Both the position numbers and the translations under genes were made by a program. A stretch of 64,000 nt of DNA from Lacibacter sp. H375 (lineage in GTDB: Bacteria > Bacteroidota > Bacteroidia > Chitinophagales > Chitinophagaceae): contig NZ_JBBKTT010000001.1 of assembly GCF_037892425.1 (NCBI RefSeq), forward strand, positions 1,240,001-1,304,000. Direction: 5' to 3'. Shown piece by piece: positions 16,102 to 24,690 of this stretch; the stretch's first letter is position 1; every line of letters begins with the position of its first letter. The notes below the pieces were generated by a model. That model was not told where the DNA came from and made no database searches. It saw only the letters and a program-made list of their open reading frames with translations.

Positions 16102-18330
16102 ATGAAAAAGGTAATCAATATAAATTTCAAGGGCCGGGTGATACCCATCGAAGAATCGGCTTTTGAGCAATTGCAGAAATACACCGAAAGTCTGCGCCGC
16201 TACTTTGCCAACGAAGAAGGACGTGATGAGATCATCAATGATATTGAAGATCGTATTGCTGAATTGTTCGACGAAGAGCTGAAAAAAGGCGCCACTTGCA
16301 TTACCGACGAAAGTGTTGCCACTATTTGCAGCAGCATGGGCAGCATCGAAGATTTTGAGCAGATGGATAATGAAACAGGTGCTTCATCAACTCACAGCAA
16401 CTCTTCATCAGCATCTGCTGCTTCATCAACAGCATCTGCAACAGCCGATGAGCCACGTGGAAGCCTTGGCCGTAACGCCAACGATAAAATACTTGGTGGT
16501 GTATGTAGTGGCCTTGCTCATTATTTAAAGATCGATCCTACTGTAGTGCGTATTCTTTTTGCCCTCATCACCTTTGGTGGTTTTGGTACAGGTGTACTTA
16601 TCTACATTGTTCTCTGGATCGTGTTACCATTGAAAGATCTCAAAACAAATATCCGCAAGCGTTTATTCCGCAATCCTGATGATAAAGTATTAGGTGGTGT
16701 TGCAAGCGGTTTAGCTAACTATTTCAATATACCGGTATGGGTACCACGTGTGGTATTCAGTCTACCCCTGATCCTCGGTATCATTTCATCGATCTTCCGC
16801 AATGCCATGTTCGATTTTGATCTTGAACCCAACATCGTATTCGGTGGCTTTGGCGGAACACTGTTTGTGATCTATGTTATTCTCTGGATCGTTTTACCAA
16901 TGGCCAGCAGCGCAACAGATAAATTACAAATGCGTGGCGAAAAGATTGATGTGAACAGTATCAAGAATGCTGTGCAGGAAGAATTAGGCAGCGGTGGTAC
17001 TATTAAAGAAAGAGCGGCTCAAATGAGCGAAGAAATAAAAGAAGGTGCACAACGTATGAGCGCAACCATCACTGAGGGCGCAAAACAAATGAGCTCCGAA
17101 CTGGGATCAAAAAGCAAAGCATTTGCAGTTGAAGCCGGACCTATTGCCCGAAGCACAACAAGCGGTATTGGTCATGCAATTGGTGTACTGTTCAAAGCAT
17201 TCTTCTTATTTGTAGCAGGTACAATTGGTTTTGTGTTGTTGATGGCATTAATTGGTGCTGTGATTGGTGGTGTTGCAGCGTTTCCTTTCAAAGGATTCTT
17301 TTTAGAAGGCACCTGGCAAAACATTGCTGCATGGGGCACGCTGCTTCTGTTCTTACTTGTTCCCGTGGTTGCATTATTAACCTGGGTAATCCGTAAGATC
17401 ATTGGCACAAAAAGCCGCAACCCTTATTTAGGTTACACATTCGGTTTCCTTTGGTTTGTTGGTTTGGTTTGCTTCATCACACTTATTTCTTCCTTCTTCA
17501 ACAACTTCCGTGTATCAGCACAAGAGCAGCAGGCGGTTGAAATTGCACAGCCTGTAACCGGTAAAATGGTTGTGAAAGTGCCAACAGCAAAAGTAAAAGT
17601 GTATGGCCGAGCGTTTGGTGTTGATGATGTGTTCAGTATGGATGGTGATAGTTTGTACATCAACAATATCCGTCTTCGTATTGTAAAAAGTACCGATAGC
17701 CTTTATCACGTAAAATATGATAAACGCAGCTCAGGCGCCACAAGAGATAAAGCACTTACAAATGCGCAATCAATTAAGTACAATGTAAACTTTAAAGACA
17801 GTGTGCTGTCACTCGACAAAGGTTTTACTGTAAGTGAAGAATCAAAATTCCGTAATCAGCGTGTGATCGTTACAATTGAAGTTCCTGTTGGCAAACGCAT
17901 TTACATCGACAAAAGTGTTGATCGTTTAGAGTGGCACAACATTACGTTCAATGGTCGTGGCGGCGATTGGGAATGGGAAGATGATAACAGGTGGAGCCAC
18001 ACCGGTTGGAATGATACAAACGTGGAATACATTATGACCGAAGAAGGACTTGAACGTGTAGATGGTAAAGATAAAATTGAAAAAGTTGAACGTGAAGAAG
18101 GAACAATTGAAAGTGAACTGGAAAAGATTGAGCGTGAGAAAAGAGAGCTGAACGATCGTGAAAATGAATTAAAGAATAAGAAGAAAGAAAACGACAGTCT
18201 TCGCTACCGTTACAATCCTGAGGCACCTAAAACACCTCCAACAACACCTGCAAAACAGATCGTTGAACGAATAGCAACTCCTAACAGTGATGCAGTGATC
18301 ATTCAGCCAATGACCATTAACGCACTGTAA
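16102..18330 (+). CDS. PspC-domain envelope-stress membrane protein (two PspC domains)
   Basis: A 742-residue protein. An N-terminal domain (1-92) is helical. A Ser/Ala/Thr linker precedes two PspC domains, each starting near R-N-x-x-D-K-x-L-G-G-V (about 129-175 and 191-270) and ending LWIVLP. An amphipathic stretch of degenerate 11-mers (AAQMSEEIKEGAQRMSATIT) follows, then three further membrane helices (about 357-470), a beta-rich domain (about 485-640), and a highly charged coiled coil (about 650-705). PspC domains sense or relay inner-membrane stress. It is co-transcribed with padR. The fusion of two PspC units to a beta domain and coiled coil is larger than enterobacterial PspC (about 120 residues). 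Confidence 0.88.
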   Translation: MKKVININFKGRVIPIEESAFEQLQKYTESLRRYFANEEGRDEIINDIEDRIAELFDEELKKGATCITDESVATICSSMGSIEDFEQMDNETGASSTHSNSSSASAASSTASATADEPRGSLGRNANDKILGGVCSGLAHYLKIDPTVVRILFALITFGGFGTGVLIYIVLWIVLPLKDLKTNIRKRLFRNPDDKVLGGVASGLANYFNIPVWVPRVVFSLPLILGIISSIFRNAMFDFDLEPNIVFGGFGGTLFVIYVILWIVLPMASSATDKLQMRGEKIDVNSIKNAVQEELGSGGTIKERAAQMSEEIKEGAQRMSATITEGAKQMSSELGSKSKAFAVEAGPIARSTTSGIGHAIGVLFKAFFLFVAGTIGFVLLMALIGAVIGGVAAFPFKGFFLEGTWQNIAAWGTLLLFLLVPVVALLTWVIRKIIGTKSRNPYLGYTFGFLWFVGLVCFITLISSFFNNFRVSAQEQQAVEIAQPVTGKMVVKVPTAKVKVYGRAFGVDDVFSMDGDSLYINNIRLRIVKSTDSLYHVKYDKRSSGATRDKALTNAQSIKYNVNFKDSVLSLDKGFTVSEESKFRNQRVIVTIEVPVGKRIYIDKSVDRLEWHNITFNGRGGDWEWEDDNRWSHTGWNDTNVEYIMTEEGLERVDGKDKIEKVEREEGTIESELEKIEREKRELNDRENELKNKKKENDSLRYRYNPEAPKTPPTTPAKQIVERIATPNSDAVIIQPMTINAL

Positions 18331-18356
18331 CCTCGGTTAAAGTTGGAACAGCCAAC

Positions 18357-18394
18357 GGCCCCGATGTTTTGAAAGAAACGGAGGGGCTTTTTTT
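18357..18394 (+). terminator. Intrinsic terminator of the padR-pspC operon
   Basis: Arms GCCCC (18358-18362) and GGGGC (18383-18387) with inner GTTT/AAAC pairing, followed by seven T. Confidence 0.85.
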
Positions 18395-18435
18395 AAGGCG
18401 CACAAAATCATCATCATTACCATTAAACCTTTTTT

Positions 18436-18906
18436 ATGCGACTACTTCGTTTCCTTACGCTCTTTTTATTGGCAGTTATTTTATTTGGTACTGCAAATGC
18501 ACAAGATGCAAACCAGAAACACCAGGATAAAGAATTGTTTCAAACCATTTTCAAATTAGATAGTGCATGGTTTGCGGCATTCAACAAAGACATTACAGTT
18601 TTCAGCAGTTATATCGATTCCACGCTTGAATTCTATCACGACGGAAGTGGGCTTACTTTTTATGCAGATAACGTAGCTGCTTTTAAACGAATGATGGCCC
18701 AGACACCAGATTTAAAACGTGAGTTGCTAAAAGAAACCATGGAAGTATATCCCATTCCCGGTTATGGTGCGGTGCAGATAGCACAACATCGTTTCTGCCA
18801 TATGGAAAATGGAAAAATGGATTGTGGTGTCTTCAAGTTTATTCATACCTGGAAAAAAACAGAAAAGGGTTGGAAGGTGACACGCATTATCAGCGTAGAT
18901 CATTAA
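18436..18906 (+). CDS. Exported NTF2-like/DUF4440 domain protein
   Basis: A 156-residue protein with a signal peptide (MRLLRFLTLFLLAVILFGTANA). The mature part begins LFQTIFKLDSAWFAAFNKDI, then FSSYIDSTLEFYHDGSG, and ends VFKFIHTWKKTEKGWKVTRI with a final ISVDH, all typical of the cone-shaped NTF2/SnoaL/DUF4440 fold. Members are small-molecule binding or lyase-like; no specific activity can be given. It is monocistronic. Confidence 0.8.
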   Translation: MRLLRFLTLFLLAVILFGTANAQDANQKHQDKELFQTIFKLDSAWFAAFNKDITVFSSYIDSTLEFYHDGSGLTFYADNVAAFKRMMAQTPDLKRELLKETMEVYPIPGYGAVQIAQHRFCHMENGKMDCGVFKFIHTWKKTEKGWKVTRIISVDH

Positions 18907-18983
18907 TACATCCGCATTAACCATTACCTAATCATCATTGATGGCAACTGGTTCGCCTGTTGCATCAACACATTTACCTTATC

Positions 18984-19085
18984 ATGAAGTCAAGAATTAA
19001 AAAGATTACAGAAGTTCTGTTTATCTGTCTTCTGATCATCGCTATTCTCTACGGTATACTTTGGCTGTTAGGTTATCTTCGGTAA
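18984..19085 (+). CDS. Small single-pass membrane peptide, 33 residues (putative)
   Basis: The frame from ATG 18984 to TAA 19085 encodes 33 residues: a basic N-terminus MKSRIKKITE followed by an uninterrupted hydrophobic helix (VLFICLLIIAILYGILWLLG) ending YLR. The plan, positive head and one membrane helix, is that of bacterial small membrane proteins. It fills a gap between two plus-strand genes. No homolog is known to me, and a chance ORF cannot be excluded. Confidence 0.4.
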   Translation: MKSRIKKITEVLFICLLIIAILYGILWLLGYLR

Positions 19086-19113
19086 TTTTATTGCTGCAAA
19101 ACCTGGCTTGGTT

Positions 19114-19632
19114 ATGGAGCATCAACCACAAATCATAACACTACGTGCTGGCACAATCGAAGATCTGCCAATACTCGAGTATTGGGATGAACAGCAGCAT
19201 GTGATCGATTGCGACCCCAGTGATGACTGGGAGTGGGCAACAGAATTACCAAAACAAGTTCCCTGGCGTGAACAACTCATGGCCGAACTGAATGGCCGGC
19301 CCATCGGTTTTATCCAGATCATTGACCCGGCATTGGAAGAAACACATTACTGGGGCGATGTCGAGCAAAATCTTCGGGCCATTGATATATGGATCGGTGA
19401 AAAAGAACATCTCGGCAAAGGATATGGCACACGCATGATGCAACTGGCCATTGAGCGCTGTTTTGCTGAAAAAAATGTTAGTGCTATTCTTATCGACCCA
19501 CTTATTACCAACACAGCAGCACGTCGCTTTTATGAACGGCTTGGTTTTCGTTTTGTTGAAAACAGGACATTCGGAAACGATGAAACGGCTGTTTATATCT
19601 TAGAACGTAGCAATTGGTATGCTGCAAAATAA
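19114..19632 (+). CDS. GNAT acetyltransferase, AAC(6')/IucB-like subfamily
   Basis: From ATG 19114 the product has 172 residues (a TTG at 19108 is less likely). The acetyl-CoA site is HLGKGYGTRMM (Q/R-x-x-G-x-G/A type), followed by AILIDPLITNTAARRFYERLGF and the terminal strand GNDETAVYILER. The IDPLITNTAA segment and the order of motifs resemble AAC(6')-Ib-type aminoglycoside acetyltransferases and siderophore acetyltransferases such as IucB. Chromosomal homologs often have other substrates, so resistance is not implied. Cytoplasmic, monocistronic. Confidence 0.78.
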   Translation: MEHQPQIITLRAGTIEDLPILEYWDEQQHVIDCDPSDDWEWATELPKQVPWREQLMAELNGRPIGFIQIIDPALEETHYWGDVEQNLRAIDIWIGEKEHLGKGYGTRMMQLAIERCFAEKNVSAILIDPLITNTAARRFYERLGFRFVENRTFGNDETAVYILERSNWYAAK

Positions 19633-19706
19633 TAGCCGTCTGCGCAATCGTTTTTTCAAAATCACCATTTATCAAAACTTCTCTCGGCTCATTCTCCTGC
19701 TTCCTT

Positions 19707-19714
19707 TACATTTG
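19707..19714 (+). promoter_or_regulatory. TAnnTTTG -7 box of gcvT
   Basis: TACATTTG ends 23 bases before the gcvT ATG at 19738. No good -33 TTG at 19-20 bases upstream was seen. Confidence 0.45.
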
Positions 19715-19737
19715 TGGCCATCACAAATGATTGAAGC

Positions 19738-20823
19738 ATGAAATCAACTCCCTTTACAAACAAACACATTGCACTTGGTGCGAAGATGGCTGAATTTGCC
19801 GGTTACAATATGCCCATTTCTTATACCGGTATTAATGATGAGCATGCTGCTGTGCGTAACAACGCAGGCGTGTTTGATGTGAGCCATATGGGTGAGTTTA
19901 TTTTAAAAGGTGAAGGAGCGTTGGATCTCATTCAACGTGTCACCAGCAATGATGCATCAAAATTAACAGCAGGTAAAGCACAGTACAGTTGCTTACCAAA
20001 TGCGCAAGGTGGTATTGTAGATGATCTGTTGGTGTATTGTGTGGAAGAAAACAAAGTATATATGTTGGTAGTAAATGCCAGCAACATTGAAAAAGACTGG
20101 AACTGGATTCAGCAATTCAATACCGGCAATGTAGAGATGCACAACATCAGCGAAAGAACCTGTTTGCTTGCAATACAAGGTCCTAATGCAACAAAAATTC
20201 TGCAGCCGCTTACTGAAATGGATATCCTTAACCTGAAGTATTACACCTTTGTAAAAGGAGCGTTTGCCGGTGTGGAGAATGTATTGGTAAGTGCAACAGG
20301 TTATACCGGTGCAGGCGGTGTTGAAATTTATTTTGAAGACAGCAATGGTGCTGCTGATAAAATCTGGGATGCCATTTTTGAGGCAGGGAAAGCAGCTGGT
20401 ATTAAACCGATCGGACTTGGCGCAAGAGATACACTGCGTTTAGAAAAAGGCTTTTGTTTATATGGCAACGATATTGATGATACAACTACTCCATTAGAAG
20501 GTGGGTTGGGTTGGGTCACAAAATTCAACAAAGACTTTACTGCAAAAGAAATTTTAGAAAAACAAAAAGCCGAAGGCGTAAAACGTAAGCTCGTTGGTTT
20601 TGAAATGATCGATCGTGGTATTCCCCGCCATGATTATAAGATCAAAGATGCTGATGGTAATGAAATTGGTAAAGTTACCAGTGGCACACAATCTCCTTCG
20701 TTACAAAAAGCGATCGGGCTTGGCTACGTCGCAACCACGCATTCAAATTTTGATTCGGAGATCTTTGTTGAGGTGCGTGATAAACTGTTGAAAGCAAAAG
20801 TGGTGAAAACTCCTTTCCTCTAA
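19738..20823 (+). CDS. gcvT: Aminomethyltransferase (glycine cleavage system T protein)
   Basis: A 361-residue T protein: start [20 protein letters not shown], then [29 protein letters not shown], and the tetrahydrofolate-binding aspartate region near [11 protein letters not shown]. The glycine-cleavage signature [19 protein letters not shown] is intact. It transfers the methylene of the H-protein aminomethyl-lipoate to tetrahydrofolate, giving 5,10-methylene-THF and ammonia. gcvH and gcvP are not adjacent. It is a single-gene unit, closed by a strong hairpin. Confidence 0.96.
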   Translation: MKSTPFTNKHIALGAKMAEFAGYNMPISYTGINDEHAAVRNNAGVFDVSHMGEFILKGEGALDLIQRVTSNDASKLTAGKAQYSCLPNAQGGIVDDLLVYCVEENKVYMLVVNASNIEKDWNWIQQFNTGNVEMHNISERTCLLAIQGPNATKILQPLTEMDILNLKYYTFVKGAFAGVENVLVSATGYTGAGGVEIYFEDSNGAADKIWDAIFEAGKAAGIKPIGLGARDTLRLEKGFCLYGNDIDDTTTPLEGGLGWVTKFNKDFTAKEILEKQKAEGVKRKLVGFEMIDRGIPRHDYKIKDADGNEIGKVTSGTQSPSLQKAIGLGYVATTHSNFDSEIFVEVRDKLLKAKVVKTPFL

Positions 20824-20874
20824 AAACCCTCCGAAAAAGTAAAAGGCATTATTCTTGCTGCTAAATAACAGCCG

Positions 20875-20912
20875 ATGAGTCACCAACTAAAAAAGGTGAC
20901 TCATTGTTTTTT
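20875..20912 (+). terminator. Intrinsic terminator of gcvT
   Basis: Perfect arms ATGAGTCACC (20875-20884) and GGTGACTCAT (20895-20904), loop of ten bases rich in A, then TGTTTTTT. Confidence 0.9.
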
Positions 20913-20927
20913 AAACAACCATCTTCT

Positions 20928-21398
20928 ATGCCATCAATTCACGTAACCACATTTATTGCCGCACCCATTGATCGTGTGTTCGATCTAAGCCGGCACATTG
21001 GTGTTCACAAAATTTCTCAACAGGATAATAATGAAGAAGCCGTTGGCGGCGTTACATCAGGCCTTATTAAACAAGGCGAGTACGTTACATGGAAAGCAAA
21101 GCACTTGTTTAAAACAAGATTCATGACCGTGAAGATCACGGAGATGAAAAGCCCCGATTATTTTGAAGATGTAATGGAGAAAGGCGATTTTATTTCTTAT
21201 GCACACAAGCATCATTTCAAAGCTGTGAACAACGGCACCATCATGATCGATAAGGTTGAGTTTGAAGCGCCGTATGGTTCTGTTGGAAAACTCTTCAGCC
21301 GTATTTATCTCACAGGTTATATGAAACTACTTATTGAGAAACGGAACAATACGATTCGTGAGTATGCAGAAAGCACGAAGTGGCAGGCTTTATTATAA
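20928..21398 (+). CDS. SRPBCC family protein (START-like lipid/ligand-binding fold)
   Basis: About 156 residues from ATG 20928 (MPSIHVTTFIAAPIDRVFDL). An earlier in-frame ATG at 20904 lies inside the gcvT terminator and is rejected. The fold is recognised by the N-terminal strand plus PIDRVFDLSR helix, the EYVTWKAKHLFKTRFMTVKI strand, DFISYAHKHHF and the long C-terminal helix ending NNTIREYAES. The family binds hydrophobic ligands or acts as cyclase; ligand unknown. Confidence 0.8.
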   Translation: MPSIHVTTFIAAPIDRVFDLSRHIGVHKISQQDNNEEAVGGVTSGLIKQGEYVTWKAKHLFKTRFMTVKITEMKSPDYFEDVMEKGDFISYAHKHHFKAVNNGTIMIDKVEFEAPYGSVGKLFSRIYLTGYMKLLIEKRNNTIREYAESTKWQALL

Positions 21399-21475
21399 TT
21401 TAAGTGTTTTTCCTGCTGTTGATATTTTGTACAAATAATCTTTATTGGTTATACTTGTATATAAATCGTATCCTG

Positions 21476-23575
21476 ATGAAACCAGCAAGAATGCGCCTCT
21501 GGCTTATTGCTTTGTCTTTCGCCTTTTCCATTCCTCAACTATTCTCACAATGCTTGATGGTTCCTGTTTCATTACAGGAAAGAGTATCGTCCTCTGATCT
21601 TGTGATCAGCGGTGTTGTTACAGAAAAAGAAAGTTTTATTGATTCAAACACGATGCAGGTGTACACGGTTAATAAGATCAGTGTAAATGCATGGCTTAAA
21701 AACCAACGTGCATTGCCAACTGTTTATGTTATTACCGAAGGTGGGGTGTATAAAAACCGTTCAACGGTTGTTTATCCTTCGCTTCAGTTACAACAAAACA
21801 CTCACTATGTTTTGTTTCTGCAAACAGCTGCAACTAAAAAGAAAAGCAAACAATTGCTGAAAAAAAATCCGAACGCTTTTCAAACCATTCCATATGCCGG
21901 TGCACAGGGTGCAATTATTCAGCAACAGAATTTGTTTATTGATGCTGTGCAAAACCAAAAGATGACAGAATCAGATTTACTCAACCGCATTAAACAAGTT
22001 AGTAAAGTAGAAGCATTAACGCCGGAAGGAAAAAAATATACTGCAGTTGTTGCCAATCCTGTTGCTAACAGAACAATGGCCATTACTTCTTTTTCACCCG
22101 GTACATCAAGAGCGGGGACTGTTGTTGCTGGCGACCAGATCACCATCAATGGAAGTGGATTTGGTGCAAGCGCCGGTACTGTTTATTTTACAAATGCTGA
22201 TGATGGTGGTGCTACATTCATTGCATCATCACAACCGAGCGATATAATTTCCTGGAGCGATAACAGCATTACAGTGAAAGTACCTTCCTCAGCTGGTACA
22301 GGACCTATCAACGTCAACGGCAGTGCCACTTCTGTATCCAGTTTAAATGTGCAATACAGCCATATTGATATCAACCATGATTTCTTTGGCTTTGCATCAG
22401 CTACACGTCAACGTTATTATCTCCGCAATCTTGATGGAATTGGCGGATATACTTTTCAATTCAATACAAGTTTTGCGTCTAACACTGCAGCAGTTGCAGC
22501 GTTTAACCGTGCTTTGGTAAGCTGGCGTTGTGCTACAGGTGTTGGCTTTCGTGCAAGTGGTACAACTTCTGTTACCACTTCGGCCAACGATGGCGTAAAC
22601 GCAGTTTACTTCAATTCAGCACTTCCCGCAGGAACACTCGGCGTGTGCACCAGCAATTTTGATGCATCAGCAACCGGCGGTTGCAATCAAAACAATACGG
22701 TATGGTGGTTGGCTGATATGGATATTCAATTCAGAGATATTCCTCTTGCGGGTTTTAACTGGGAGTTTGGTCCGGTATCTCCTTCCGGTTCTGAATTTGA
22801 TTTTGAATCAGTGGCATTGCATGAACTTGGTCATGCGCATGGACTTGGTCATGTAATTGCGCCGGGCAACGTGATGCATTATGCACTTGCAAACGGAATC
22901 GTAGCAAGAACATTGGCAAGTAATGATATTGCAGGTGGTGCAGATAAGCTTTCGTATTCTGATGATCCAACTTGTTTTAACCCTGCCGGCTCCGGCACCG
23001 AAATGCAAACCGTTGCTTCGGGTAGTTGTGTAACATTACCCATTACACTTGGTGAATTAAAAGCTAAACGCATGACAAACGGTTTAATTCAATTAGATTG
23101 GAATACCATCCAGGAATTAAACAATGATGGTTTTATTGTTGAGCGTGGCGAAACTGCACAACGTTTTCAACGCATTGGTTTTGTAAAAGGCAAAGAGTTT
23201 TCTCTTGAACCTCAGAATTATAGTTTTCCTGATAACAGTGCCGGTCCTTATGGATGGTATTACCGTTTAATTCAAAAAGATCTTGACAATCACCTGGTGA
23301 GTTCGTCGATCATTTTTGTAAAAGGTGAAGAAACCAAACAGTGGAAAGTTTGGAGCAGTGAAGATGGTAATACTCTTTCCTTATACAATAAAGAATCACA
23401 AAACAGGAATGTGCAGTTCTTATTGTTTGATGCAATGGGTCACCTCATCTTCAACACAACTGTAACCAACGGTAAAGCACAGTTTAGTTTCTCACATCTG
23501 CGTAAAGGGTATTACAGCTATCGTGTTGCAGATGTAAATCAAACTATTTCAGGAAAGTTGGTACTTGGCAATTGA
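21476..23575 (+). CDS. Secreted matrixin-like zinc metalloprotease with IPT/TIG domain and C-terminal sorting domain
   Basis: From ATG 21476 (MKPARMRLWLIALSF, signal peptide) about 699 residues. An earlier in-frame start at 21404 only adds hydrophobic residues. Layout: an N-terminal domain (30-150), an IPT/TIG domain (about 200-290; FSPGTSRAGTVVAGDQITIN), then the catalytic domain with HELGHAHGLGH near 448 and the Met-turn region VMHYAL near 465, as in matrixins (HExxHxxGxxH). The C-terminus (WYYRLIQKDLDN, ending GYYSYRVADVNQTISGKLVL) resembles a type IX secretion sorting domain. It probably acts at the cell surface or outside. Confidence 0.82.
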   Translation: MKPARMRLWLIALSFAFSIPQLFSQCLMVPVSLQERVSSSDLVISGVVTEKESFIDSNTMQVYTVNKISVNAWLKNQRALPTVYVITEGGVYKNRSTVVYPSLQLQQNTHYVLFLQTAATKKKSKQLLKKNPNAFQTIPYAGAQGAIIQQQNLFIDAVQNQKMTESDLLNRIKQVSKVEALTPEGKKYTAVVANPVANRTMAITSFSPGTSRAGTVVAGDQITINGSGFGASAGTVYFTNADDGGATFIASSQPSDIISWSDNSITVKVPSSAGTGPINVNGSATSVSSLNVQYSHIDINHDFFGFASATRQRYYLRNLDGIGGYTFQFNTSFASNTAAVAAFNRALVSWRCATGVGFRASGTTSVTTSANDGVNAVYFNSALPAGTLGVCTSNFDASATGGCNQNNTVWWLADMDIQFRDIPLAGFNWEFGPVSPSGSEFDFESVALHELGHAHGLGHVIAPGNVMHYALANGIVARTLASNDIAGGADKLSYSDDPTCFNPAGSGTEMQTVASGSCVTLPITLGELKAKRMTNGLIQLDWNTIQELNNDGFIVERGETAQRFQRIGFVKGKEFSLEPQNYSFPDNSAGPYGWYYRLIQKDLDNHLVSSSIIFVKGEETKQWKVWSSEDGNTLSLYNKESQNRNVQFLLFDAMGHLIFNTTVTNGKAQFSFSHLRKGYYSYRVADVNQTISGKLVLGN

Positions 23576-23603
23576 TCGATAAAAAATCAGAACAATCATA
23601 CCC

Positions 23604-23638
23604 GAAAGAGCAGCATTCACTGCTCTTTCTTATTTTTG
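23604..23638 (+). terminator. Intrinsic terminator, T-tract overlapping a TAnnTTTG box for comB
   Basis: Perfect arms GAAAGAGCAG (23604-23613) and CTGCTCTTTC (23620-23629), loop of six. The following TATTTTTG (23631-23638) is both a T-tract and a match to the -7 consensus, seven bases from the comB ATG at 23645. Confidence 0.8.
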
Positions 23639-23644
23639 CGCCTC

Positions 23645-24376
23645 ATGGCAAACAATAAACCCACACTCTATACCTGTCTCTCTCCTGCGTTATTACATTT
23701 ATACGATCTGCGCAATGCAGTGGTAGTGATCATTGATGTATTTCGTGCAACATCAACAATTGCATCTGCATTGCACAACGGCGCACAATGTATAATTCCG
23801 GTTGATGAAGTAGCCAAAGCAATTGCTCTCAGCAAAAATATTGCAGGCAGCATTGCAGCCGGTGAGCGTGACGGACAAATTGCCGAAGGTTTACAACATG
23901 GTAATTCGCCGCTTGAATACAGTCGTGATTTTATTGAGAACAGAACATTGGTGCTCACTACTACAAACGGCACACGTTTGTTGCAAATGGCATTGGATAA
24001 TGATGCAGATACCATCATCACCGGATCATTTCCAAACCTAAGTGCTGTGTGCGATTTTCTCATCAAACAAAACAAAAATGTTGTACTTGGTTGTGCCGGT
24101 TGGAAAGACCGTTACAATTTAGAAGACACGTTGTTTGCCGGTGCTGTTATCAGCCGCATCAAAGAAAACTTTACCATTCATTGCGATAGTTCACTCACTG
24201 CAGAATTACAATACCAACAGGTAAAAGATGATCTGCATGGTTTTGCACCAAATCTTACGCACTACCATCGTCTTGTAGATCGTTTTGGTTTGATCGAAGA
24301 CATTCGTTTTTGTATGACACCTGATATTGCAAACGTGTTGCCGTTGTATAAAGAAGGAATGTTATTGAGGGGCTAA
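23645..24376 (+). CDS. comB: 2-phosphosulfolactate phosphatase family protein
   Basis: About 243 residues from ATG 23645; a TTG at 23636 is too close to the upstream hairpin. Family motifs are VVVIIDVFRATSTIASAL, AGERDGQ, EGLQHGNSPLEY, LTTTNGTR and CAGWKDRYNLEDTLFAGAV, with acidic residues for magnesium. ComB hydrolyses 2-phosphosulfolactate to sulfolactate, a step of coenzyme M synthesis in archaea and of sulfolactate metabolism in bacteria. In non-methanogens the physiological substrate is less sure. No coenzyme M genes lie nearby. Confidence 0.85.
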   Translation: MANNKPTLYTCLSPALLHLYDLRNAVVVIIDVFRATSTIASALHNGAQCIIPVDEVAKAIALSKNIAGSIAAGERDGQIAEGLQHGNSPLEYSRDFIENRTLVLTTTNGTRLLQMALDNDADTIITGSFPNLSAVCDFLIKQNKNVVLGCAGWKDRYNLEDTLFAGAVISRIKENFTIHCDSSLTAELQYQQVKDDLHGFAPNLTHYHRLVDRFGLIEDIRFCMTPDIANVLPLYKEGMLLRG

Positions 24377-24690
24377 GAGTTTAAAGAGGGAAAAAAGAAA
24401 AAGAGAAATTTCATCTGCGTCTCTTTGTGTTCATCTGTGGCCTTCTCTCTTCTTCATTCGTGTAATTCGTGGCAACCACTTTTCGCAAAAAGAAAACCTG
24501 TAAAGATAAGAACCTTTTCCTGTTCAGCAATCACATCATAGCTGTTGATATTTCTTTCCTTTTTTAACGGGAAATGTGCATTTAAAGCCTTTACTTTTGC
24601 AGATTACCCTTTTTTGAACGGACCCTGTTTTCATTCTGTTTATAGAGGTTAATGCAGTCGTTATTTTGAACAAGAAAAAACTCAAAACAC
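24377..24690 (+). promoter_or_regulatory. Intergenic region before the SNF2 gene, with a TACTTTTG box
   Basis: This 314-base gap holds AG-rich sequence after comB, then TACTTTTG at 24592-24599, 92 bases before the TTG start. A five-codon ATG frame at 24652 ends in TGA 24 bases before that start. No other coding frame was seen. Confidence 0.35.

Noticed and set aside
19114-19632. Calling the acetyltransferase an aminoglycoside resistance gene
   Set aside because: Similarity is limited to shared GNAT motifs; no mobile context, so resistance is not supported.
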